A stretch of DNA of 64,000 bases from Gelidibacter gilvus. GTDB lineage: Bacteria > Bacteroidota > Bacteroidia > Flavobacteriales > Flavobacteriaceae. Shown one piece after another: positions 36,089-43,401 of this stretch (within the stretch, counting starts at the first letter, position 1; every line of letters begins with the position of its first letter). The notes under the pieces were generated by a model, which did not search any database, was not told the origin of the DNA, and was given only the letters and a program-made list of their open reading frames with translations. The stretch spans positions 62,001-126,000 of the forward strand of contig NZ_SDDZ01000001.1 in the NCBI RefSeq assembly GCF_004115975.1, given 5' to 3'. The position numbers and the translations under genes are program-made.

Positions 36089-36121
36089 AGACCTGTCAGG
36101 TTTCAAAAACCTGACAGGTCT
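36089..36121 (+). repeat. Perfect 15-bp inverted repeat after the OmpA gene
   Basis: Arms AGACCTGTCAGGTTT / AAACCTGACAGGTCT enclose a 3-nt loop. The absence of a T-tract makes it a weak terminator; it may be a dispersed palindrome serving to stabilise the 3' end. Confidence 0.65.
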
Positions 36122-36161
36122 CTGTATATCCATAAATCGAAAAAATGTAACTAAAAATGAG

Positions 36162-36207
36162 ATCCCTGCCTTCGCAGGGATTTAATAAGACCCCTGCCTT
36201 CGCAGGG
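36162..36207. repeat. Two adjacent short palindromic dispersed repeats
   Basis: ATCCCTGC-cttc-GCAGGGAT and, 10 bp later, CCCTGC-cttc-GCAGGG. They directly precede the aldo/keto reductase start codon at 36215 and are of the same family as the copies at 1213, 8758 and 11905. Confidence 0.7.
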
Positions 36208-36214
36208 AATTGAC

Positions 36215-37249
36215 ATGACATACACCACACTTCCTCACACCAACATAAAAGTCAGCAAACTGTGTTTGGGCACCATGACTTGGGGACTCCAAAACACCCA
36301 AGCTGAAGCTTTTGAACAAATGGATTACGCCTTGGATCAGGGCATTAATTTTTTCGATACTGCAGAGCTATATCCAGTTCCAGCAGAACCAAAAACCTAT
36401 GCGGATACTGAGCGCATTATTGGTAACTGGTTTGAAAAAACCAGAAATAGGGATAAGGTAGTATTAGCATCCAAAATTGCAGGTACTGGAGAGTATACAG
36501 CCCATATAAGAACCAATGGCTTTAGTCCAGAAGCTATAAAAGATGCGGTCAACAACAGTTTAAAACGTTTGAAGACGGATTATATAGATCTATACCAATT
36601 GCATTGGCCAGAACGGAACACGAATACTCTAGGTCAACGTGACTATAAACATGAAGATGAACAATGGCAGGATAATTTTAATGAAATCCTCCACACTTTC
36701 GACGGCATTATTGCCTCTGGGAAAATCAGGAATATAGGGATTTCCAATGAAAAAGCTTGGGGAACGATGCGCTTTTTGGAAGAGTCCAAACTGCATAATT
36801 TACCAAAAATGCTCACCATCCAAAATGCCTATTCTTTGATCAATCGGATTTTTGAAGGGGATATGGCAGAGATAGCCATGAGAGAAAACATTGGGCTTTT
36901 GGCTTATTCACCGATGGCCTGTGGTGTGTTGTCAGGAAAATATATCAAAGGTGAGGATACTAAAAATTCAAGATTAAATCTTTTTACAAGGTTTGCGAGA
37001 TACAGCAGTCCGCAATGTACAGAAGCAACAAAACGATATCTTGCCTTAGCAGACCAACATAATTTATCTTTAGCACAAATGTCTTTGGCGTTTGTGACCC
37101 AACAACCCTTTGTAACCAGTACTATTATTGGGGCAACCAGTTTAGATCAACTTAAAGAAAATAGTGACAGCATCCATTTGAACTTGAGTCAGGAAGTTTT
37201 GGACGCTATTGAAGAGATTCATAAGGAAATTCCAAATCCATCTGCATAA
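36215..37249 (+). CDS. Aldo/keto reductase (Tas-like)
   Basis: A 344-residue NADPH-dependent TIM-barrel oxidoreductase. LGTMTWGLQNTQ near residue 19, DTAELYPVP with the catalytic Asp-Tyr pair, and DYIDLYQLHWPER place it in the Tas/YghZ branch. KIASKIA supplies the catalytic Lys region, and FVTSTIIGATSLDQLKEN at the end binds the cofactor phosphate. The physiological substrate is unknown. It starts 8 bp after a palindromic repeat and ends before a bidirectional terminator. Confidence 0.93.
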   Translation: MTYTTLPHTNIKVSKLCLGTMTWGLQNTQAEAFEQMDYALDQGINFFDTAELYPVPAEPKTYADTERIIGNWFEKTRNRDKVVLASKIAGTGEYTAHIRTNGFSPEAIKDAVNNSLKRLKTDYIDLYQLHWPERNTNTLGQRDYKHEDEQWQDNFNEILHTFDGIIASGKIRNIGISNEKAWGTMRFLEESKLHNLPKMLTIQNAYSLINRIFEGDMAEIAMRENIGLLAYSPMACGVLSGKYIKGEDTKNSRLNLFTRFARYSSPQCTEATKRYLALADQHNLSLAQMSLAFVTQQPFVTSTIIGATSLDQLKENSDSIHLNLSQEVLDAIEEIHKEIPNPSA

Positions 37250-37268
37250 TCAAATAGGAATTAAATAT

Positions 37269-37298
37269 AAAAAGCGGATCATACACGATCCGCTTTTT
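37269..37298. terminator. Bidirectional terminator
   Basis: Perfect 12-bp arms AAAAAGCGGATC / GATCCGCTTTTT, 6-nt loop, shared by the convergent aldo/keto reductase and lipocalin genes. Confidence 0.9.
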
Positions 37299-37320
37299 AT
37301 ATTTCATAGAGTTTTTGGAG

Positions 37321-37857
37321 TTATACTGGCTGTACATTCACCGTCTTGTCAAACGTAAATTTCACCTTAATGGTCTTACTCGCTCCGTTTACATCTCGAA
37401 AATGAAGAATGGCGTCATAGGAAAATTTATCCCCCTCAGCACTTTTCTCAATCATTATTCTTTGAGAAGAGCAATTGGCTACTAACGTCAAATCATTTCC
37501 GATTAAATTCCATGTCCCAGGAAAAGTTAGTTTATTGGTACAATCAACAGCCGAATATCCTTGTAAATATTCTAAATTTCTGTTGCTCATAAACTTATAC
37601 ACCAAATCACGGTCACACGCTGTATATTGAGCAAAAACATCGGTCATAGGGTTGTCGGTATTGTCTTCCGTAAGATCTATGGCCTCATCTGCTTCCATGG
37701 CAACAAGCTTATAAGAGCCGGAAAATTCGGTTTCAGTGGCACTTAAGTCACCTGTTAAGGCATCAGGACATTGAATACCATCATCAGTATTGCAACTAAC
37801 AATAGATAGGGCGGCGATCACCACTAACGATTTCATAATTAAAATTGATTTTCTCAT
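37321..37857 (-). CDS. Lipocalin-like lipoprotein
   Basis: A 178-residue lipoprotein. The lipobox is LSIVSC near residue 22. Mature residues show a lipocalin-type pattern: an early GSYKLVAMEADEA strand, CDRDLVYKFMSNRNLEY, a FPGTWNLIGNDLTLV hairpin, and a terminal KVKFTFDKTV strand. A small ligand could be carried in the periplasm. An internal Met at 37836 would keep the signal peptide. A 550-bp non-coding region lies upstream. No specific ligand is indicated. Confidence 0.7.
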   Translation of the reverse strand: MRKSILIMKSLVVIAALSIVSCNTDDGIQCPDALTGDLSATETEFSGSYKLVAMEADEAIDLTEDNTDNPMTDVFAQYTACDRDLVYKFMSNRNLEYLQGYSAVDCTNKLTFPGTWNLIGNDLTLVANCSSQRIMIEKSAEGDKFSYDAILHFRDVNGASKTIKVKFTFDKTVNVQPV

Positions 37858-38408
37858 GTTTTTTGTAGTTTTTTGAGTTCATTAAGTAAGATGCGCGAAA
37901 CTTGAAAAGGTTGCTTCTAAAAAGTATAAAAAAATATTTAAGTGAAAATTTATGATGAATAAATCTGCGAAACACTAAACATCAAAGCGATAGTATGGAA
38001 ATGAAATTGGTATATAACGGATAGAAACACCAGAACCTTATAAAAAGAAAGAACCGAGGTCCCTCAACCTCGGTTCTCCTAATTTGCGTTTTTTATATTG
38101 CGTAGATTTAGGGTCACTAAGTCAACAACATATGCAAATATTAATTAATTAATCCATTGAACTAAAACCTAAATTTCAGTACACTTCAAATGTAAAATTA
38201 TTATTCAAATTATCAGTTAAAACACATATTAAATCGATGAAATACATCAAACTTTAACACTTGACGACTAAAAGCTGCATTTCAACGACAAAACACACCG
38301 TCATTTTATTAAAATTTGCACATAAGGAGTATCATTTTTTTGATATTTGAACGTTAATTATTAAAATTAAATTGCGAGATGTATCTTCGTAACGTAAAAA
38401 ATAAATTT
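37858..38408. other. Non-coding spacer of about 550 bp
   Basis: The spacer separates divergent genes. It contains a perfect 11-bp hairpin at 38050-38077 with no gene next to it and AT-rich sequence otherwise. No ORF, tRNA or riboswitch core was recognised. Confidence 0.6.
38050..38077. terminator. Isolated terminator-like hairpin, possible end of a small RNA
   Basis: Perfect arms AGAACCGAGGT / ACCTCGGTTCT with a 6-nt loop. A T-rich run (gcgttttttat) follows about 10 nt later on the plus strand; on the minus strand TCTTTCTTTTTAT follows. It lies more than 190 bp from either neighbouring gene. Confidence 0.5.
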
Positions 38409-39338
38409 ATGAGAACCTTAATTATTCTTTTTAGTCTAATCACTTCATTTGCTTTTGGTCAAGAACTGACCTATTCTGAAACGCCAATTAGCGTTTCAAA
38501 ATGGATTGATGGCAGTTTGTTGGTTCCAAATTCTGGATCAGATCAACTTGCCATTATTATTGCTGGCTCTGGTCCAACAGATAGAGATGGCAATCAGAAC
38601 TTTTTAAAAACCAACAATCTTAAAAAATTGGCGCAAGAACTTGCCTTAAACGGGATTGCTACTTTTAGATATGACAAACGTATCGTAAAACAGATCAAAA
38701 TGAATTCTGTGGATCCGAACATTAAATTTGATGATTTCGTTTCAGATGCCATTGATGTGGTCCATTATTTTAAAACAAAACAAAAATTTAAAAACATCTA
38801 TATCATAGGTCATAGTCAAGGGAGTTTAATTGGGATGTTGGCCGCTCAACAAGATGTCAACGGTCTTATTTCTCTTGCGGGTGCAGGTCAATCCATTGAT
38901 GCTGTGGTTATTGATCAGGTCCAAAAAACGGCACCTATGTTTACAGAGGAGACCAAACGGGTATTTGATGTTTTAAGATCTGGAAAAACAACTACCGACT
39001 ATCCTCCGGCACTTGCGTCTATCTTTGACAGCAGTGTACAGGAATTTATGATGAGCTGGATGAAACATGATCCATCGGTAATCATCAAGAAACTAGACCT
39101 TCCCATTTTAATTATTAATGGCACTAAAGATCTTCAAGTTAGTGTGACGGAAGCAGAGGCATTACATGAAGCCTCAGAAAAATCAGAATTAAAACTTATA
39201 GAAAACATGAACCATGTTTTATTTATAATACATGGAGATGATCAAGAAAATGCCAAATCCTATAACGATCCTAATGGAAAAGTTTCAGAGGAACTAATAA
39301 AAGACATTGTCGCCTTCATAAAAAAGTACGCACCCTAA
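38409..39338 (+). CDS. Exported alpha/beta hydrolase
   Basis: A 309-residue alpha/beta hydrolase. ATG 38409 gives a signal peptide (RTLIILFSLITSFAFGQ); the preceding ten in-frame codons do not add to it. The nucleophile elbow is GHSQGS and the oxyanion segment IAGSGPTDRDGNQN is typical of the DUF-type alpha/beta hydrolases found in Bacteroidota. NGTKDLQVSVTEA carries the acid and NMNHVLF the catalytic His. Likely an esterase or acyl-transfer enzyme of the periplasm; substrate unknown. A clean terminator follows. Confidence 0.88.
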   Translation: MRTLIILFSLITSFAFGQELTYSETPISVSKWIDGSLLVPNSGSDQLAIIIAGSGPTDRDGNQNFLKTNNLKKLAQELALNGIATFRYDKRIVKQIKMNSVDPNIKFDDFVSDAIDVVHYFKTKQKFKNIYIIGHSQGSLIGMLAAQQDVNGLISLAGAGQSIDAVVIDQVQKTAPMFTEETKRVFDVLRSGKTTTDYPPALASIFDSSVQEFMMSWMKHDPSVIIKKLDLPILIINGTKDLQVSVTEAEALHEASEKSELKLIENMNHVLFIIHGDDQENAKSYNDPNGKVSEELIKDIVAFIKKYAP

Positions 39339-39350
39339 TGACTTCCATAA

Positions 39351-39380
39351 AAAAAGCATCTCGAAATCGAGATGCTTTTT
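39351..39380 (+). terminator. Terminator of the alpha/beta hydrolase gene
   Basis: AAAAAGCATCTCGA / TCGAGATGCTTTTT, 14-bp arms with a minimal loop and a T-tract. Confidence 0.9.
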
Positions 39381-39528
39381 TACTAACTAACCAACCAAAT
39401 CGTAATATTAACGTCTCTAAAGGTTAACTACTCCTTTTTTGTAATGTAGAGCATAATTATTACAACATACCCTTTCCAAATTCCGTGCCAGAAACCATTT
39501 GCGTGTTAAAAACCTTTGATCTATCTTT

Positions 39529-39549
39529 ATGATATCAATATGATATCAT
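39529..39549 (+). promoter_or_regulatory. Tandem TGATATCA palindromes, probable operator of the SPFH/RHH operon
   Basis: Two copies of the self-complementary 8-mer TGATATCA (39530-39537 and 39541-39548) are spaced 11 bp apart, one helical turn, and together form a near-perfect 21-bp palindrome. They sit 17 bp before the SPFH start codon and overlap a promoter-like TATCTTTA at 39523-39530. Ribbon-helix-helix proteins such as MetJ bind tandem 8-bp palindromes, and such a protein is the next gene. Confidence 0.6.
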
Positions 39550-39565
39550 TTTAAATGAAAACCAC

Positions 39566-40426
39566 ATGAAAGAAGAAAAAATTATAATTCCAGCCAACGG
39601 CTACTTAATGCTGTTTATGTTCTTTATCCTATTTATCGGTGGTATTGTCGCCATAGCAATGACACAAAACTCTTTATTTGCTTTGGCAATCATGGCTGCA
39701 ATTTTTATCGCCCCAGGTTTTTTAATGGTGCAACCCAACAACTCAAGAGTTTTGTTGTTATTTGGAAAATATGTCGGAACCGTTAAAAGGAACGGTTTTT
39801 ACTGGGTCATTCCGTTTTATACTAAAACGAGGATTTCGTTAAGAGCAAGTAACTTTGACAGTGAACGTTTAAAGGTGAATGATAAATTGGGAAACCCTGT
39901 CATGATCAGTACCATTTTGGTTTGGCGTGTTGAGAACACTTACAAAGCCGCTTTTGATGTTGATAATTATCAAAATTTTGTTCGCGTTCAAACCGATGCT
40001 GCAGTGAGAAAGCTGGCAAGCATGTATCCTTATGACAATTTTGCCGATGAAGGATTGACCGAAGATATCACCTTGCGCTCAAGTGTGAACGAAGTCAGTG
40101 AAGCCCTTGAAAAAGAACTTGAAGAACGTTTAGCGATTGCAGGAATTGAAGTTCTGGAGGCGCGAATTGGTTATTTGGCTTACGCGCAAGAGATTGCAAA
40201 TGCCATGCTCAAACGTCAACAAGCCACCGCCATTGTTGCAGCACGTCACAAAATTGTGCAAGGTGCCGTAGGCATGGTTGAAATGGCATTGGAAGAATTA
40301 AGCAAGAAAAACATCATACATTTGGATGAAGAGCGGAAAGCAGCCATGGTAAGCAACCTCATGGTTATTCTGTGCAGCGACAAAGATGCTACGCCTATCG
40401 TGAATGCCGGAACGTTAAATCATTAA
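39566..40426 (+). CDS. SPFH/band-7 domain membrane protein
   Basis: A 286-residue stomatin/prohibitin-like protein. Two hydrophobic segments (about 9-30 and 34-50) anchor the N-terminus. The SPFH domain (about 55-230) includes QPNNSRVLLLFGKYVGTVKRNGFYWVIPFY. The later part, ALEKELEERLAIAGIEVLEARIGYLAYAQEIANAMLKRQQATAIVAAR, is a typical SPFH coil used for ring or scaffold assembly. Family members organise membrane microdomains. It is paired with a ribbon-helix-helix gene 50 bp downstream, and tandem 8-bp palindromes precede it. Confidence 0.93.
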   Translation: MKEEKIIIPANGYLMLFMFFILFIGGIVAIAMTQNSLFALAIMAAIFIAPGFLMVQPNNSRVLLLFGKYVGTVKRNGFYWVIPFYTKTRISLRASNFDSERLKVNDKLGNPVMISTILVWRVENTYKAAFDVDNYQNFVRVQTDAAVRKLASMYPYDNFADEGLTEDITLRSSVNEVSEALEKELEERLAIAGIEVLEARIGYLAYAQEIANAMLKRQQATAIVAARHKIVQGAVGMVEMALEELSKKNIIHLDEERKAAMVSNLMVILCSDKDATPIVNAGTLNH

Positions 40427-40567
40427 CCATAAAAAACATAAAGTGATTCGAAAATAGTTGATCCCATAAAGCAAAAAATGGAAAATCAACCAAGTTCTCT
40501 CACGCATCAAGAAGGCACATTTTTCATAGATGTGATCAAAAACAATTCAATAAAAATAAATAGTCTA

Positions 40568-40753
40568 ATGTCCAAAAAGAAAGCCTTTGCACTTCGCATC
40601 AATGAAGAGATGCTCAATGCCATTGAGAAATGGGCTTCCGATGAATTCAGGAGCACAAATGGTCAAATTGAGTATCTCCTCATGCAGGCTTTAAAGAAAG
40701 CGAACCGTCATCCAAGACAATCCAACAACGATACTCCTAAAAGCGACAACTAA
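40568..40753 (+). CDS. Ribbon-helix-helix (Arc-like) DNA-binding protein
   Basis: A 61-residue protein if the ATG at 40568 is used; this matches the size of Arc-type regulators. KKKAFALRINEEML forms the DNA-contacting ribbon, and NAIEKWASDEFRSTNGQIEYLLMQAL the two helices. The frame is also open to an ATG at 40478, which adds 30 unrelated residues; that longer form cannot be excluded. It follows the SPFH gene closely and is the obvious candidate to bind the tandem TGATATCA sites upstream of that gene. Its stop codon lies in the loop of the terminator. Confidence 0.8.
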   Translation: MSKKKAFALRINEEMLNAIEKWASDEFRSTNGQIEYLLMQALKKANRHPRQSNNDTPKSDN

Positions 40754-40768
40754 AATGTCGCTTTTTTT
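40739..40768 (+). terminator. Terminator overlapping the RHH stop codon
   Basis: Arms AAAAGCGACA / TGTCGCTTTT with a 7-nt loop that holds the TAA stop, followed by more T residues. Confidence 0.88.
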
Positions 40769-40810
40769 AAAACTTAAATTGTGGTATTTTGCGGTTCAAA
40801 CTCACTTACC

Positions 40811-42520
40811 ATGTCGCATTTTCATAAAATTTTATTTTTTTTAGGATTAATTATTCTCGCTTCTGTTTCAGCAAACGCTCAAACTTTAACCTTTGAGAAA
40901 GCCAACGACAACTATTCTGAAAACTTTGATGTTCCAGTAAACATCGATTCCATTAGCTTTAATAGGTTTCAGATCAAACTCTCTACAAGTGATCCTACAC
41001 TCATTATTAATCAGGTGATCCTTAATAAGAAATTCTCAAGAGGGACTTTACAATTTAACTCTAGCGGCTCCACCTATACTATTGATTATTCAACTGAAAA
41101 CCCAATTACTATTACAAAAAAGGAGAAAATATTCGATTTGAAATTGAATACAACCAACCGTTTCTCAGATGAAAACCTAATTGTTCTCAATGAAAGCAGT
41201 TTTTATAACCAATCAAATCTGATTTCCGTCACACACCATATCAAGCCTTCTACAGTGAATCAATTTGTGTTTTTTAAGAATGATGCCATTGTTTTTGGAC
41301 TCTTAATGCTCTCACTTGGTTTTGTTTTTTATACCGAATCCAAAAAAGAAGGTTTCTGGCCAAAATTTTACAAATATATTCCAGGACTTTTAATGTGTTA
41401 TATGATTCCGGCAATTTTCAATTCCTTGGGATTGATTTCTGCTGATGTTTCGCAGACTTATTATATTGCGAGTCGCTATCTCCTACCCGCTTCATTAGTT
41501 TTATTGACTATTAGCATCGATCTGAAAGCTGTTTTCAACTTAGGGTGGAAAGCTTTGGTCATGTTTTTTACCGGCACTATCGGCATTATAATTGGCGGTC
41601 CAATTGCGATCCTAATCATTTCCACATTTTCTCCCGAAACTGTTGGAGGTGCAGGTTTTGACGCGGTTTGGAGAGGCTTGGCCACATTAGCGGGCAGTTG
41701 GATTGGCGGAGGTGCCAACCAAGCCGCCATGTTGGAAATTTACGGTTTTAACCAAGAGCTTTACGGAGGAATGGTTTTGGTTGATATTGTGGTGGCCAAT
41801 ATTTGGATGGCGGTACTTCTATTGGGGATTGGCAAGCGAGAAAAGATAGACAAATGGTTAAAAGCCGACAACACCGCAATCAACGCGCTACAAGAGAAAG
41901 TACAGACGTTCAGCGAAAAAACCATTCGTATTCCGTCATTGACTGATTTTCTCATGATTTTGGCATTTGCCTTTGTTGCCGTTGGTATCGCACATTATGG
42001 CGCTGACGTCATTTCAACATACCTCTCTAATAATTTTGTTGCGGTGAGCGACCCAAGAAGTGCATTATCGTCTTTTGGGAGTCAATTTTTCTGGTTGATT
42101 TCAATAGCCACTTTAATTGGTATCTTATTATCCTTTACCAAAGCCAAGAATTATGAAGGTGCTGGCGCCAGTAAAATAGGAAGTGTTTTTATTTACATCT
42201 TGGTGGCTACTATTGGGATGAAAATGGATTTGGGCAAGATTTTTGAAAACCCAGGACTTATTTTAATCGGTTTGGTGTGGATGACCATTCACGCTGCATT
42301 CCTGATTCTTATAGCGAAACTTATTAAAGCCCCATACTTTTTCTTGGCCGTTGGAAGTCAGGCAAACGTTGGTGGCGCAGCTTCAGCTCCTGTTGTTGCA
42401 GCCGCATTTCATCCGTCATTAGCAACGGTTGGCGCACTGTTGGCTGTCTTTGGTTATGTCGTAGGAACCTATGGCGCACTTTTATGTGCTGAGCTCATGA
42501 GAATAGTTTCTGTAGGTTAG
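40811..42520 (+). CDS. DUF819 family membrane protein with an exported N-terminal domain
   Basis: A 569-residue protein from ATG 40811. Residues 1-24 are a signal peptide (ending SVSANAQ). Residues 25 to about 150 form a periplasmic beta-rich domain (FDVPVNIDSISFNRFQIKLST, FDLKLNTTNRFSDE) that resembles a cohesin-like fold; this is inference. From about 155 the protein is a standard DUF819 transporter-like module with about 11 membrane segments, including GSWIGGGANQAAM and GSQANVGGAASAPVVAAAFHPSL. DUF819 proteins are usually about 400 residues and lack the extra domain. Substrate is unknown. A 10-codon upstream extension is unlikely. Confidence 0.85.
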   Translation: MSHFHKILFFLGLIILASVSANAQTLTFEKANDNYSENFDVPVNIDSISFNRFQIKLSTSDPTLIINQVILNKKFSRGTLQFNSSGSTYTIDYSTENPITITKKEKIFDLKLNTTNRFSDENLIVLNESSFYNQSNLISVTHHIKPSTVNQFVFFKNDAIVFGLLMLSLGFVFYTESKKEGFWPKFYKYIPGLLMCYMIPAIFNSLGLISADVSQTYYIASRYLLPASLVLLTISIDLKAVFNLGWKALVMFFTGTIGIIIGGPIAILIISTFSPETVGGAGFDAVWRGLATLAGSWIGGGANQAAMLEIYGFNQELYGGMVLVDIVVANIWMAVLLLGIGKREKIDKWLKADNTAINALQEKVQTFSEKTIRIPSLTDFLMILAFAFVAVGIAHYGADVISTYLSNNFVAVSDPRSALSSFGSQFFWLISIATLIGILLSFTKAKNYEGAGASKIGSVFIYILVATIGMKMDLGKIFENPGLILIGLVWMTIHAAFLILIAKLIKAPYFFLAVGSQANVGGAASAPVVAAAFHPSLATVGALLAVFGYVVGTYGALLCAELMRIVSVG

Positions 42521-42617
42521 TTTTTAAAGGAATTTTATAGGATATTTGCCGACTTTTCGGGTTCAGAGTTCAGAGTTCAGGGTTTAAAAAAAGAAAGTTA
42601 AATACGAAAAAAAATAA

Positions 42618-43310
42618 ATGAAAAGATTAGCGTTTATCATCACCTTACTTATTGTATCGTCCTGCGCAAAGGACAAGTCAAATTTCACACTTAAAGGAAC
42701 CATTAAAGATTTAAAAAAAGGAACAGTGTATCTTCAAAAGATTGAAGACAGTACACTTGTTTCTATTGATTCTCTTAATATCATTGGGGAATCACCATTT
42801 GAGCTTCGCACATACTTGGATGCACCAGAAGTTCTCTTTCTGAAACTTGATAAAAACGGTGAAGACAGCGGAATTATCCCATTCTTTGCCGCTGAAGGAA
42901 TTACAGAAATCAACACCACGTTGAAAAATTTCTTTATGGATGCGAAAATCAAAGGCTCTGTGCAACAGGAAAAACTAGAAGAATACAAATTGATGATGGA
43001 CAAGTTTAAGGATAAGAACCTTGATCTAATTAAAAATAACTTAGAAGCTCGAAGAAGCCAAGATTCTCTTCAAATAGATTCAAGTTTAAAGGAATACAAC
43101 AATTTGATCGTCAGAAAATATTTGTACACCATCAACTTTGCCATCAATAACAAAGAAAGTGAAATTGCTCCGTATTTAGCAGTATCAGAAATCCCTGATG
43201 CCAATCTTAAATATTTGGATACCATTAATAAGGCCTTACCTCCAGCAATTAAAGACTCTAAATACGGAAAGGAATTGCAAGACTTAATAGATGAACGAAG
43301 AAAAGAATAA
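42618..43310 (+). CDS. DUF4369-type lipoprotein
   Basis: A 230-residue lipoprotein. The lipobox is VSSC near residue 17. The first 100 mature residues match DUF4369 (FTLKGTIKDLKKGTVYLQKI...SLNIIGESPFELRTYLDAPEVLFLKLD), the domain usually found in front of thioredoxin domains in Bacteroidota. Here the thioredoxin domain and any CxxC are missing, and a helical tail (about 115-230) rich in Lys, Asp and Leu follows instead. It is the end of its transcript, before the PBP1A gene. Function unknown. Confidence 0.82.
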   Translation: MKRLAFIITLLIVSSCAKDKSNFTLKGTIKDLKKGTVYLQKIEDSTLVSIDSLNIIGESPFELRTYLDAPEVLFLKLDKNGEDSGIIPFFAAEGITEINTTLKNFFMDAKIKGSVQQEKLEEYKLMMDKFKDKNLDLIKNNLEARRSQDSLQIDSSLKEYNNLIVRKYLYTINFAINNKESEIAPYLAVSEIPDANLKYLDTINKALPPAIKDSKYGKELQDLIDERRKE

Positions 43311-43401
43311 TTTTTCCGTTTTTAAGATCATTCGTTAATCAACAATATAATTGAAATACTTAACACAGATCTCCGTTATTTTGTAAAAGAGATATAAAAG
43401 A

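Noticed and set aside
36089-36121. Intrinsic terminator of the OmpA gene
   Set aside because: The stem is perfect but no T-tract follows; listed as an inverted repeat instead.
40478-40567. Longer form of the ribbon-helix-helix protein
   Set aside because: The extra 30 residues do not fit Arc-type proteins; kept only as an alternative start.
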